A program made the translations under genes and the position numbers. The notes beneath the pieces are model-generated. The model had not been told where the DNA came from and ran no database searches. It saw only the letters and a list, made by a program, of their open reading frames with translations. From Molossus alvarezi (taxonomy: Eukaryota > Chordata > Mammalia > Chiroptera > Molossidae), in NCBI GenBank assembly GCA_037176705.1, contig CM073887.1, forward strand, positions 58,675,001-58,739,000: a stretch of DNA of 64,000 nucleotides. Direction: 5' to 3'. Below are positions 19,474-35,829 of the stretch, in pieces. Positions within the stretch are counted from its first letter, which is position 1; each line of letters starts with the position of its first letter.

Positions 19474-21980
19474 ACCCGTGCGGCAGACACGCAGCTTGCT
19501 CGGGCTAGCGGCAAATCTGGGCCCAGGCTTCCGTACCTACCGGGCGCCACCACCCCCGCGCCACTCGCCGGGGCCCTGGTGGCCGAATCCGGATGACCCA
19601 CTGACTCCGCGCTGGCAGCTGGGGCCGCGCTATGCAGCCAAGCAGTTCGCGCGGCACGGCGCAGCCTCTGGGGTGGCCGCCGGTTTGCTGTGGCCGTCGC
19701 AGGAACAGTTGCGGGAGCTGGAGGCTGAGGAGAGCGAATGGTACCCAAGCCTGGCGGCCATGCAGGAGTCAGTGCGGGTGCAGCAGCTAGCCGAGGAACA
19801 GAAGCGTAAGGCCAGGTGCGTGCATGCGGTCGGGGATGGGGGTCGCCCCTTTCGCGGCCCGATGGGTGAATTGTATCCCCAAACTGGCGCTTATCGCGGA
19901 GTTTACATTGCTGTAGGTATACGTGCGTGATCACCTAGCTGCAAAGCAGAGTTCTGAACTGTTCATTTAGTCATTCATCAGCAAATCTTTACTGAGTGCC
20001 TACTGTGTACAAGGCCTTGTCCCAGGTGTGGAAGACACAGCAGGGAACAAAATATTTCAGATGGCAAGAGAGAATTGTTAATTAGGAAGATAAAATTTGG
20101 TTTAGAGGGCAGTCGGAGGGCAGCTTTGGTTTGGGACTTCAACTTTATGTTTAAGCAGAGACCTGAATGACCACACAAGGGAGAGTGTTCTGGATAGAGG
20201 TAACAGCTAGTGCAAAGACCCTGGTCATCAGTGGAAAGTGATGGGGTCTAGAATCAAGAGCAGAGGTCAGACTCAGAAGCAGGTTTGAAAGATTAGACTT
20301 AACCAAAGTATGGAGACAAGACCTGGAGGGAGGAGCCAGTCAAAACAGGCAAGTTGGGGAAGCAGGCCACATATACTTTATGTTTACAGTTCTTGTCTTC
20401 ACAACAGCTCTTAGGGGAAAGGGGGATCACCCTCATTTTAGAAATGAAGCTGAGGCAGTAAAGTCACCCAGACAACAGTGAAGATGGGATGTGAACCTCA
20501 GTCCCCACCCCAGCTGGATGACGCTGACCTGAGGCTTAGTTCAGCGGTTCTCAACCTGTGGGTTGCGACCCCTTTGGGGGTCGAACGACCTTTCCCCAGG
20601 GGTCGCCTAAGACGAAACAGTAGCAAAATTAGTTATGAAGTAGCAACAAAAATAATTTTATGGTTGGGAGTCACCACAACATAAGGAACTGTATTAAAGG
20701 GTCGCGGCATTACGAAGGTTGAGAACCACTGCTTTAGTTCTTCCTGCTTCACATTTCTAATTTTTTAATCCTCACCTGAGGATACCTTGCCATTGATTTT
20801 TAGATAGAGTGGAAGAGAAGGAGGGAGGGGGGTAGAGAAAGAGACACGGAGAAAAACATGGATGAGAGAGATACATTGATTGAAACTGTTAACTGAGGCA
20901 CATGCCCTTGAACCTGCGACCCTTGGGTCTGCAGGCTGAAACCAGCCAGGGCACATTTCTAATCCCCCCCCTCCCCACTCCCCACCCGAGGATATTTTTC
21001 CATTGATTTTCAGCTAGAGTGGGAGGGACAGAGAGAAAAAAACAATGATGTGAGACTAATCAACTGATTGCCACCTGCATGACCCCAGCCAAGGCAAGGG
21101 GATCGAACTATAACCGAGGTACATGCCCTCAATCAGAATCAAACCCAAGACTCTTTGGTCCTCTGGCCAACGCTCTAACCGCTGACCTAAACTAGTCAGG
21201 GCACATTTCTAATTCTTAAAATGGGGCTCTAACTAACATCTAAAAACCCATAGGATTGGATTGAAAGGTCCAATCCATTTCTTGCCTTTACTCCTGTGCC
21301 TAGAACTGGGCCTGACTTACAGTAGGTGGTCAGTGATGTCTGGGAATGGTCTGGCATGGTGTGTGGCACCCAGATGGTTCAGTAGACACAGCTCAGTGAA
21401 ATGTTAATTTGGGGTCTGCTCCTGGAGGTTATTGGACCTTGGTTCTCTCATGCTCTAGGGTCATACATAAATTAGTTCATCTCTCCTGCCTGTTTTTTCA
21501 CTAGTTAAGGACTTTTCCTCATAGTTAATGGCCAAGATAAATCTTCCCAGGTTTTCACCTCCATGGAGACTTGGAAAGCAAGATGTGGGCAAAGGCTTGA
21601 GGGTGGGATGAGGGTAGATGGGTGCTACTCTGGCTAGGTGTCACTTCCCTCACCACCCACCCTCCTTCCCCTGCAGGGAACAGCTTATTGCAGAGAGCAT
21701 GGCCAAGATGCCACAGATGATTGAGAACTGGAGGCAGCAGCAGCAGGAGCGCAGAGAGAAGGAGAAAGCAGACAAGGAGCGACGGGCCCGGCTGCAGGCA
21801 GAGGCCCAGGAGCGCCTGGGCTATCACGTGGACCCAAGGAGTGCCCGATTCCAGGAGCTGCTGCAGGACCTGGAGAAGCAGCAGCGCAAGCGCCTCAAGG
21901 AGGAAAAACAAAGACAAAAGAAGGAGGCGCGGGCTGCTGCAATAGCTGCCACTGCAGCCTCCACGGCACCTAGCTCCTGA
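19466..21980 (+). CDS. GADD45GIP1: GADD45GIP1 / CRIF1, mitochondrial large-subunit ribosomal protein mL64, 2 coding exons
   Basis: Coding exons are 19466-19815 and 21677-21980, joined GCCAG|gtgcgtg to ctgcag|GGAACAG in phase 2, giving 217 residues plus TGA (human 222). The N-terminus is rich in Arg and Ala ([13 protein letters not shown]), as expected of a mitochondrial targeting signal. The middle has the conserved [22 protein letters not shown] and [23 protein letters not shown] stretches, and the C-terminal half is a long charged helix ([10 protein letters not shown], then [30 protein letters not shown]) ending in a Lys/Ala-rich tail that is five residues shorter than the human one. The family is a component of the mitochondrial 39S ribosomal subunit near the peptide exit and was also described as a nuclear partner of GADD45 proteins. 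The ATG at 19466 is the first ATG in frame and sits inside a YY1-type motif. A poly(A) signal follows 14 bases after the stop. The gene is tail to tail with RAD23A, with about 0.5 kb between the two poly(A) signals. Confidence 0.96.
19970..20345 (+). repeat. Old dispersed repeat in the GADD45GIP1 intron
   Basis: Starts tcattcatcagcaaatctt, actgagtgcctactgtgt; related blocks occur at about 1850-2010, 23,515-23,660, 26,880-27,030, 30,830-30,960 and 61,950-62,040. Family name not assigned. Confidence 0.5.
20542..20731 (+). mobile_element. SPIN-type nonautonomous hAT transposon
   Basis: Terminal inverted repeats cagcggttctcaacctgtg and the complement of gaaggttgagaaccactg. Inside are tcgcgacc-type blocks (gggttgcgacccctttgg, gggtcgaacgacc) and gtagcaaaattagttatgaa. 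This matches my memory of the SPIN_NA consensus, with about 40 bases missing after gtcgcctaag. Flanks gcttagtt (20534-20541) and ctttagtt (20732-20739) fit a decayed 8-bp hAT TSD. Confidence 0.8.
20762..20951 (-). mobile_element. Shortened Ves-L SINE
   Basis: Between the first and second of three copies of cacatttctaat (20750-20761, 20952-20963). The middle and A-box parts are deleted. Confidence 0.82.
20964..21201 (-). mobile_element. Ves-L SINE in the same target
   Basis: Between the second and third copies of cacatttctaat (20952-20963, 21202-21213). Confidence 0.87.
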
Positions 21981-21993
21981 GCCTTTTCTTCTC

Positions 21994-21999
21994 AATAAA
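21994..21999 (+). terminator. GADD45GIP1: GADD45GIP1 poly(A) signal AATAAA
   Basis: An exact AATAAA lies 14 bases after the stop codon, which implies a 3' UTR of only about 35 bases. Very short 3' UTRs are usual for this gene. Confidence 0.9.
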
Positions 22000-22487
22000 A
22001 CCTGCTGCCAAAGCGCCCCACCGCTGGAGAGCTCTGTCAGTGTCCTCTCAGTGTACCCCTCCCCAACACCTGGGGCCAGAGAATCCCCCACCCTTCCCTG
22101 GCACTGCTCACTGGGGGACTCTAGGCCATGCTTCAGGAGAGAACAGGCTATGCAATGGGGAAATAATGTAGGAGCAGATGGCAGAGGAGAAGGGTTCTGT
22201 TTACTGACATTAATCTCCAGTAATTACCAGGGGGGGAAGTAGCCAAAACAGACTGGTAATGATGGTAGGGGGCAGGAAGAAGCAAACCCTTCCAAGAACG
22301 AGATGGGCTGGGGCCACTGCTGGGTAATGAGACAGTTTCTGAGGGAGGAGGATACACTGGGAGCCCCAATCTGCACAAGCTGCCCCTTGACATTCCCACA
22401 TTGCCTGTGCCCAACTAGCCCCCCGAGCCAGAGAAGCTGGAGTGGGAAGCCCCAGCAGGCACAGACCACAAAATGGATTTTTAAAAC

Positions 22488-22493
22488 TTTATT
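22488..22493 (-). terminator. RAD23A: RAD23A poly(A) signal AATAAA (TTTATT on +)
   Basis: An exact signal on the minus strand lies 587 bases after the RAD23A stop. It sets the 3' end near 22,470 and leaves about 0.45 kb between the two convergent genes. Confidence 0.8.
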
Positions 22494-23079
22494 CACTTCA
22501 AAACCTTTATCAGACACGGTTCTGTTCTGGGGTGGCCTTGACCTCTAAAGCAGCTCTGATGTTACCCCTTCCCCAGATAGGAGAGGCCTGGCCACTCCTC
22601 CCCAGTGAAGGGATGCAGGCTGGAGGCCAAGGCAAGATTGTGCTCACCCCAGATGGGAAGATTTGGGCCATTTCAACAGGATCAAAGTTTGGGGCTCCAG
22701 CTTCTCCCCACCCTGAAAGGGTAGAGAGGTCTTAGGGGCTCTTCAGGGGATGGGGAAGCAAGCAGCCGCCTCTCCATCTGGCTGTAGGAAGCTGGGAGAG
22801 AGGCCAAAAGGGGTCCATCTGCCACTTCCAGTCCTGCCAGCTCCTTGGAGCAGGCTGGGCTAGGGCAGGGGATGGGGGACAACTATGTGGCCCAGGTCTT
22901 CTCAGGCCAAGATGGGAATGGGAGCCACTTCAGGAGGGTAGGAAAAAAATTTTTTTAAGGTTTTTGACTTTTTTCCACTTCTTAAATAAACATGAATATA
23001 TATATATTTTTTCTTTTATAAAACTTTTGTGGATTTGGGGGTGGGGGGTGGGGGCAGTAGGCAGCCTGGCCTCCTGGCA

Positions 23080-28184
<5,105 letters not shown>

Positions 28185-28242
28185 GGCAGGGCCCGAGCGA
28201 CGCGGCGGCCTCGGGACCCTTAGACAACATGCAACTCACGCC

Positions 28243-28253
28243 GCCGCCATCTT
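28243..28253 (-). promoter_or_regulatory. RAD23A: YY1-type motif in RAD23A 5' UTR/promoter
   Basis: AAGATGGCGGC on the minus strand, about 60 bases upstream of the ATG, in the sense orientation usual for this motif just downstream of start sites. Confidence 0.65.
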
Positions 28254-28507
28254 AGCGCCCAGCCGCGCCGCTTGCCGACCGCTTCCGGGGCAGGCGCTGC
28301 GCGCGCCGACTATCAGAGCACTTGACTCTCTCGCGCAGGCGCTCTTTCTCTCCCCTCCCTTGGCCTTTATGGGCAGGCGTACTGGAGGCACCCTCGGGCC
28401 ACGCATGCGCACACTAAACTCTGCTCCACAGGAGGGGAGGATGCTTCTTGCTCAGCGCGCACACCTATCACGTGGCTTACTGCAAATGACGTCGTGCCCA
28501 TTAGCAG

Positions 28508-28515
28508 TGACGTCA
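28508..28515. promoter_or_regulatory. RAD23A: Palindromic CRE (TGACGTCA) upstream of RAD23A
   Basis: An exact full CRE lies 324 bases upstream of the ATG. A second, one-mismatch site (TGACGTCG) is at 28487-28494 and an E-box (CACGTG) at 28469-28474. These three fall within 50 bases in a CpG-rich stretch, consistent with a TATA-less CREB/ATF and bHLH-responsive promoter. Function is inferred. Confidence 0.6.
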
Positions 28516-28559
28516 TGCAGCCACAAAATGGCTCCGACGTCCCTCCTTTCACCCTTGTT

Positions 28560-29660
28560 TTATGACATTGAAAATTTTAATGTACTTGTTATAGATACTT
28601 GTAATTCTCCATAGATATGAGTCTTCATATTTTTTGCACCTTTCAATTGAGTTTTATGGTCCAGCTACTGTGACAGCAACCTCGTCTGGCTCTGAAAGTG
28701 GAACTTACTACTGGAAAACAAATGAAAATTCATAAAAGTGCATTTGAAGCGGGGACACGGAGCTATGTTGTGGCCTCATTCATTCATTCATTCCTGAAGC
28801 AAAACTGGATTTTTTGGAATGATCCTACAGTTGTAATTTTTGGGTCTCCCACTTCTCTACTGCTCATTCCACAACCACTTTGCTCACCCCACTATCCCCA
28901 GTCTGACCGAGTGTTTAAAGGAAATGTTAACTTTCAAGGCCGCCCTATGTGAAATACAGAAGTCTCTCCATAAACTTGCCGTGGATATACCAATCCTGGA
29001 GGCTTCCCAAAGGAGTGGGGCTCAGCCACAGGACACAGGAGGGAAACTTGAAGGAAGCCCATCCACACTTGAGGGGTTGGGTGTGTTGGGGGACTTGATG
29101 GAAGTAAGGTAGGTCTTCTATCTTCACTATTGGGTGAAGATGCTCCCATCCTGGACTGCCCACTACCTTCCTCCAAACCTCCTCCTCACCATTCCCATCC
29201 AAGTACTCACCCAAGCCTGGAACCAGGCAGTCACCCAACCTCACCTACTGCCCAGCTGTAACCATGTCCTGCTGCTTCTTCCTTTACTACGTGCCCTAAG
29301 CCTAGAAGCTTCCACCAGAGCAGGCCAGCCCCATTTGAGGGCTTCCTAACTCTCTCCTGCAACGTCATCAGCTGCCAACTACCTACTGGACTTCAGTAGC
29401 AGCCTTGTGAACCCCAACAGAGCAGGCCCAGATCCTCCTCTGCCACCATTTCTGCACCAACTCAATCTCTGCACCCTTCCTTGAGACCACCTCTTTCCCT
29501 TCAAAATGTTTAAATCACAACTTGTCCACTGAATACCTTCTCTGAAGTGTGATTGTAAGATGAATAGCTTTGATCACTATCCAATTGCTCTATGTAGTCG
29601 TGCTCCATAATAGGTAAGGCCACTTTTGGTTCCCTGATGTCTGTCTTCCCCCAGAAGGAA
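28560..29660. other. Spacer between RAD23A promoter and CALR 3' end
   Basis: No gene. The stretch 29,110-29,490 has old LINE-like C/T-rich phrases; 28,780-28,795 is (ATTC)n. Confidence 0.45.
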
Positions 29661-29686
29661 ACACAGGAGGAAGACACAAAACTTAA

Positions 29687-29692
29687 TTTAAT
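29687..29692 (-). terminator. CALR: Probable CALR poly(A) signal ATTAAA (TTTAAT on +)
   Basis: This is the commonest variant signal, about 530 bases after the CALR stop. No AATAAA was found nearer. The length fits a 3' UTR of about 0.55 kb. Confidence 0.55.
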
Positions 29693-30220
29693 AGAAATTT
29701 TGTTTGTAGTTCTTACATTCTCAGTGTGAGCTGAGCTGGAACCCACTGCCCCACCCAGAAGTGGCCCAGTAATGAAGGCAGGGGAGAAAGGGAGTGGGTG
29801 GGAGTGGGGGTGTCAGAGCTCAGGCCCTAGGAGCCCCAATCTTCCTCAGTGCTGGGGGGCTGGGGACATCATCCTCTTCTGCCCCCCTCTGGGCTCCAGA
29901 AAGGAGAACAGAAATCTTGAGCCTGGGGCTTCTCCACACCCCACATACCCCAAGGTTGGAAGGGGAACTAAGGGATCTAGTGGGGAGAAGGGGACAGAGG
30001 AAGGCAAAGATGTCAAAAAAGATGGGAACAGAAGAATTGGAGACAAAACACCAATTAAAAAAAAGGGAGGGGGGACTCAATACCAAAATCCACCCCAAAT
30101 TGGAACCCGCCTGGAAAAAAGGAAAGTTCTCCAGTCTCATAGAGACATTATTTGGCGCGGCCGGCTCTGTGGCGGGAGCACTCAGGCCTCAGTCCAGCCC
30201 TGGAAGCGATGGTGTGGCCC

Positions 30221-33200
30221 CTACAGCTCATCCTTGGCCTGGCCAGTGGCAGCATCTTCCTCCTCCTCTTCCTCCTCCTCCTTATCGTCCTCATCTTCTT
30301 CATCTTCATCTTTGTCCTCCTCGTCATCCTTGTCTGCCTCCTCCTCCTCCTTGCGCTTCTTGTCCTCCTCCTCCTCCTTCAGTCTCTGTTCCTCATCCTG
30401 CTTGTCCTTCATTTGCTTTTCTGCTGCCTGTAGGCAAACCACATACTCAGGGTCTGGCCTCCACCTGCCTGCCCTCCCCCGCCCCCAGCCCAAGACTGAA
30501 CATTAGTCTCACCTTTGTGACACCCCATGTCTCATTGCCGAACTCTTCAGCATAAGCTTCATCATTGGTGATGAGGAAATTGTCAAAGATGGTACCAGAC
30601 TTGACCTGGGGAGGAAGGATGGATTGGAGGGGTGGTCAAAGAGGTCACCCCACGGCCCTGGCCTTGGGTTCCATAACCACTAAACAATGTCACAGCCTAA
30701 CAGTGCCATTAAAAAATAGGCTGACTAGGTTCAAAACCCATCTCTGCTATTTCCTACCTATATAGCCTTGGTCTGGTGACTTTGCACTCCTATTTTTTCA
30801 TCTGTATAATAGGGTCTCAACCCTTTGTGTAAGTATTTTTTCAGTACCTACTATGTGCCAGGTTCTAGGCATGCAAGGTACATCATTGAACAAAACAGAC
30901 AAAAATTTGACCTTTGTGAAGTTAGAAGGTGGATACTATCTAACCACCTTCTAGGTGGTTTGGGGCAGTGAATGAGTTGGTTCAGATCAAGGCTCTTGAG
31001 GGAGTGCCTAGCACAAAGTATATAGAATTCAAAGTGGGATAGGGGGGTTGCTGTAAGAGCTCCATACAGACCAGGAAATTCTTCAGAAAAAGCACCATTT
31101 TAGGCTCAGACCTGCCTAGAATTGAATCCTACCCCTGTCCCTTTCCTCCTGGGTGACTCTGAACACTTGAGGTCCCCTAGGAATCCTCCTGTTCCCTCCA
31201 CATCACACCTGCCAGAGGTCTAGGCCCAGAACAGCGAAGTTTTCATAGGCATATATATTGCTATCAGGAGAGTACTCAGGGTTGTCGATCTCTGGGTGGA
31301 TCCAAGTGCCCTTGTAATCTGGGTTGTCGATCTGCCGGGGCTTCCACTCGCCCTGCAGAAGAAGGGAACCAGAAGGTGACTGGAGGTCAGTGTGCTCCCC
31401 ACTGTGCACTCCACTCTGCTTGGAGCCCCAGGACCACCTTGTATTCTGGGTTCTGAATCACTGGTGGTTCCCACTCTCCATCCATCTCTTCATCCCAGTC
31501 CTCAGGCTTCTTAGCATCAGGGTCTGGGATGTGCTCGGGCTTGTCCCAGTCCTAAGAGTACACGAGATTAGATTCGCCCCAATTGTCCACCACCCCACTA
31601 TGATGGGGAGCTCCTGACCAAGCACCAACCTCAGGTTTGGAGTCTGTGGGGTCATCAATCTTGGCCCGCTCATCCCAGTCTTCAGGCTTTGAAGCATCAG
31701 GATCCTTTATCTTCTTGGGTGGCAGGAAGTCCCAATCATCCTCCAGAGAGCCTGACTCCACCTGGCTATTGTCAATTTTTACCTCATAGGTGTTATCAGG
31801 CCGCACAATCAGTGTATACAGGTGTGTGAATTCATCATCCTAAAGAAGGCAAGAGATGAGTAACCCTGCCCAATAGACTGGCCTATCGGGATACCCCAGG
31901 CAGCCATTTGTCATCACCCCCAGGCACACCTTGCAACGAATGTCCTTGTTGATCAGCACATTCTTGCCTTTATAGTTGAAGATGACATGAACCTTCTTGG
32001 TGCCAGGGCCACAGATGTCAGGGCCTACGTAAGAAGCAGGTCCAGTTAAGGGCCAGAGATGGTCCACCACTGCCAGGCCTCCCACCCCAATTTACAAATG
32101 GAAGACTTAATTCTTAAATGCAGGTCCATTAAGACTCAAAAGATTCAGACCTTGACATCTCTGAAGGACAACAAATGGAGCATTGGGGGGAAAAAAATTC
32201 ACGCTCTAGAGAACCCAGTATTCTCACTTGTAAAGTTGAAAAATACCTACATAAGATCACACAAATTAACAGCCTTAGACCAACAATAACAATGCAACAA
32301 TTTGCTGCTAACTGCAACTATCCCGTTTCCCTTGTAAAAGAAAGCCTGATAATGTGTCTCCAGACTCTCAAGACTACTTTTCGTGGGCTATAAGAATCCC
32401 ATGGATGAGTCTCAGTATCCTTCTAATCAGAGGTCAGCAACAGGGCGGGGCCCCTCACCAAACATGATGTTGTATTCAGAGTCTCCGTGCATGTCAGTCT
32501 GGTCCAAACCATCTGGAAATAGCTTCACATAGCCGCCCCCACAGTCGATGTTCTGCTCGTGTTTCACAGTAAACTGCACCACCAACGTCTGGTCCTTGTT
32601 GCTGAAAGGCTCAAATTTGGCAGACAGGGCGTAAAAGCGGGCATCCTGGCTCGTCTGCAGCCCTAGCAAAGGACAGTAGTGAGGTCACAGCTGGCCCCAA
32701 TCCCTGGGGACGCTAAGAAAAAAAAAATTGAGACAACCATTCCCCTTCCTCTGCCTGCTCTGTTCTTGGAGATACCCTAGCTGTGACTAGGGTTTCCTCC
32801 AGGAAGTCTTCCTGGTCCTGAGCACCCAGCCCCAAGCTCTTACCTTTATCTTTGTCCAGGTCACCATAGAACTTGCCAGCACTGAGGACGAATTTGCCAA
32901 AATCCGACTTGTGTTTGGATTCAACCCAGCGGTCGGTCCACCCATCTACAAGATCAGAGGAGCAAGTCAGCATATAGGTACTGATTCCTCCCCCAACCCC
33001 TGCGGCCGCCCAAACATGTCTGACAGGAGCCACAAACTGCTGCAATCAAGGAAGAAAATCCCCCTAGTACCCCTACCCCAACCTCCAGTTTGACACCTCC
33101 TGTGGCTTAAAATATCCTAGGATGAACCCTAACTCCCGCCGCGGGAGGCCGCTGCACCCTCCATACTCCCCAGGGACGCGGAAAGAAGGATCGCCTGCGG

Positions 33201-33411
33201 CTCTAGTTCCCGGGGCCACCGTGTTGGCCCTCTGAGCAGTAATTACAGGCGACAACGCCGATCTGGGCTGGGGGGCCGGTCGCGTCGTCGGGGCGGCCTC
33301 GAGGCGGGGCCAAGCGTTACCTCCGTCCAGAAACTGCTCCTTGAAATAGACGACGGGTTCGGCGGCAGCCAGGCCGAGAAAGCCGAGCAGCAGCGGCACG
33401 GGTAGCAGCAT
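30221..33411 (-). CDS. CALR: CALR, calreticulin, ER lectin chaperone, 9 coding exons
   Basis: Coding exons in transcript order: 33321-33411, 32844-32945, 32459-32662, 31930-32024, 31630-31839, 31438-31551, 31209-31352, 30513-30605, 30221-30427. They total 1260 bases, or 419 residues plus TAG (human 417). Residues 1-17 form a signal peptide ([17 protein letters not shown]) before [10 protein letters not shown]. The lectin N-domain includes [17 protein letters not shown]. The P-domain holds three KPEDWDE/K-type repeats and the following three [12 protein letters not shown] repeats. The C-domain in exon 9 is a run of Glu and Asp ending QAKDEL, the ER-retrieval signal. The family binds monoglucosylated glycoproteins and stores calcium in the ER lumen. 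The two extra residues lie in the acidic tail ([11 protein letters not shown]). The upstream TATA box and ER-stress element fit stress-induced transcription. Family identity is certain; regulation is inferred from motifs. Confidence 0.98.
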
Positions 33412-33501
33412 GGCGGGCCAAGGGGGCGGCGGCGGGCCCTTTAAGTCACTTCTTTAACAGCAGCTCTGCAGCAGGGACGGACGCTACCGCTGGCCGTGCG
33501 T

Positions 33502-33508
33502 TTTTATA
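33502..33508 (-). promoter_or_regulatory. CALR: CALR TATA box (TATAAAA on -)
   Basis: TATAAAA on the minus strand lies 91 bases upstream of the CALR ATG. Transcription would start about 30 bases downstream, near 33,475, giving a 5' UTR of about 60 bases. Confidence 0.8.
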
Positions 33509-33684
33509 CTCGACCGCCCCTCAAACCAACCTGGCCCTACCTCTTGGCCCGCCCTCTATTTCTTTTCATTGGTTAGTGGCTACAACCCTGACTTTCCATT
33601 GGGCTCTCCTCAGCTCAGCATGTTAGACTGTGCCTCGGAACGCTGGGTTCCCAGATGGCCGATTTCTATTGGCCGTGCCATTGG

Positions 33685-33703
33685 CCAATGAGGGTCAACC
33701 ACG
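33685..33703 (+). promoter_or_regulatory. CALR: ER-stress response element (CCAAT-N9-CCACG) of CALR
   Basis: CCAAT (33685-33689), nine bases, then CCACG (33699-33703) is an exact match to the established ERSE, which binds NF-Y plus ATF6. It is inverted relative to CALR; the element is known to work in both directions. Additional CCAAT boxes on the minus strand (ATTGG on plus) lie at about 33,570, 33,599, 33,668 and 33,680. The one at about 33,668 is followed, nine bases on, by CCATC, a partial ERSE. Confidence 0.85.
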
Positions 33704-33839
33704 CGTTGTGGGGGACGCCCACCGGTAGGGTAGGAGCTGCCAGCCTTTCAGGCCAGGTCATGTGACCAGACCTTGGTCCAACCCCGCCCTCGCCTGCGCG
33801 TGTAGCTGGGGCTCAGGATGTTTAAAGAACCCGCGCGAG

Positions 33840-35097
33840 TGCAGGTGTCACCCTGCTGAATGAGGACCCTGCTCCAGCCTCCTCTCCTCCTATCCCGTCT
33901 GCCTTGAGGTGTGGGCAAGGTGTTCTACCCTGCATTTGGAGAATTCCCACTACGACGCGCTGTCTCTCTCCCACCCCCTCCCCTTACCCCACCCCCCATG
34001 AGGCAGAGGGCACCAGGGGCTTGGGTTCTGGATCTTCACGTCACACTTCATCCCGGCGCCCCAGTTATGCTGGCCGGCAGAGAATGTGCTAGCTATTTTC
34101 TTCGTGCGGCCCATAGTTCCCGGCAGCCTAGACAACTGCTGTTGTGTGACCTGGGGCAAGTCACTTGGCCTCTTCAGGAGCTCCTGAGAGGGCAGGAGGA
34201 GAGACCCCGGGCAGCTGCTGCCCAGTAGAAATGCTTTCTAAGCTTTTAAGAATATCCTGGGACAGAGAGAAGGAAGCCCAGAAGGGTAGAAGATGTGACT
34301 ATAGGCTGTGATTCCTAGGGCCGGATAGGGTTGTTACCCTACTTGCAGCCTGCTTCTCCTTTACCACCACCTCTCAAACCCCTCCCACCAGTAAATGAAA
34401 GGGGTCGCTGCCTTGTGGTCTTCCACAAACGGCCTGGCTTTTGCAATTAAACGGCTAAGGATGAGAGGGCAGGGGGTTCCGTTGGGGAGGGGAAAAAAAG
34501 ACAGATGGTAGAGAAGATAAAGTCTGTGGAGAGAGGCAGGACTCCAGAGTCTAGAGTCTACTGAAGCCAGAGCTACATGACTGACAATGTGGAACACCAG
34601 CTCCCTGTCTCTAGTCTTCAGGAAGGAGGAAAGAGGGCTGGGGTTTTCCCAAACTCTGAACAAAAAGTCCTTGGACGTGGGAACTTGGGAGTGGACTGAG
34701 GAATGGGGGTAGCTGGGAAATCCTGGGAATAGGAGGTGCTGGGGTGCTTTCCCACTAGTGGTGGGGACTCTGAAAAGGTAGGAATGAGGAGTTTTGGAGA
34801 AGTTAAGATTCTGCCCCCTCCCCCAGGCTGTATCCGGTATGGCCCAACCTAGCCACCCTTAGGAAGAGCCCCAAGTCTGGGGTGAACACTCCAGGCCTGC
34901 TACATGACCCTCATGTCTTCCCTCCCTTCCACCAAGTATCATGGACACATGGGTTTTGTGCTTTCTGCCTGAGGGTAGATTCTGTGCTTGTCTTTGTTCA
35001 ATTCACCATCCCCCAGTGTCTCCTGCAGTACCTGGCACAAAGCAGGCCTAAAATCTACTTGATCTGTGACAGAAGTAAGGACTCTTGAAGACGTTAC

Positions 35098-35138
<41 letters not shown>

Positions 35139-35564
35139 TATAAATAGGGAAAGTGATTTGAAGGAAAGAAGGGACATTGAGAAATGCATTCTGATTTTTT
35201 AAAATCAGGACTTCTGTGTAAGATCGGGATTGGGGGATATTAGTAACCCCATTTTCTAGGTTCAAATAACAATTGTGATGGTTAAGTCAGTAAAGACATA
35301 CTGCTTAGAATAGTGTCTGGCACTCAATTTAGTATTAACAAATACTGCATACATAATGTGGGCACTATTTCACAATTCTCACAATAACCTGGACTCATCT
35401 CCATGCAGGTGAGGAAACTGAAGCACAAAAAGATTAAAAGATTTGACTGAGTGACATAAATGGCAGATCTGGGATTAGAATGTACTTGTGCTAATAGTCT
35501 CCATTGGCCACATGTGACTGTTGACCATATGAAACATGGTTGGTCCCAACTGAAATGTAAGTGT
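33840..35564. other. Spacer upstream of CALR
   Basis: No coding exon recognised. Holds a MIR-like piece at about 34,140-34,190 (ctgttgtgtgacctggggc), another at 35,385-35,480, and a (TA)n microsatellite at 35,101-35,142. Confidence 0.45.
35101..35142. repeat. (TA)n microsatellite
   Basis: About 20 TA units with one interruption. Confidence 0.95.
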
Positions 35565-35575
35565 AAAATACACAT

Positions 35576-35818
35576 CATGGCTTGGCTAGTTTGACTCAGC
35601 GGTTAGAGGGTTGGCCCTTGGACCAAAGGGTCGAGGGTTCAATTCCTGATCAAGGGCATGTACCTGGGTTGCAGGTTTGATCCCTGGCCCTGGTGTGGGT
35701 CATTCAGGAGGCAACCAATAGATGTGTCTCTCTCACATCTATGTTTCTTTCTCCCTCCCTCCCACTCTAAAAATCAATGGAAAAATATCCTCAGGTGAGG
35801 ATTAACAACAATGACAAA
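35576..35818 (+). mobile_element. Ves-L SINE
   Basis: Perfect 11-bp TSD aaaatacacat at 35565-35575 and 35819-35829. Confidence 0.88.
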
Positions 35819-35829
35819 AAAATACACAT

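Noticed and set aside
29772..30555. Long plus-strand open frames of 244-253 residues, Ser/Leu/Pro-rich at the end
   Set aside because: They are antisense to CALR exon 9; the repetitive residues are the complement of its GAG/GAT-rich acidic tail.
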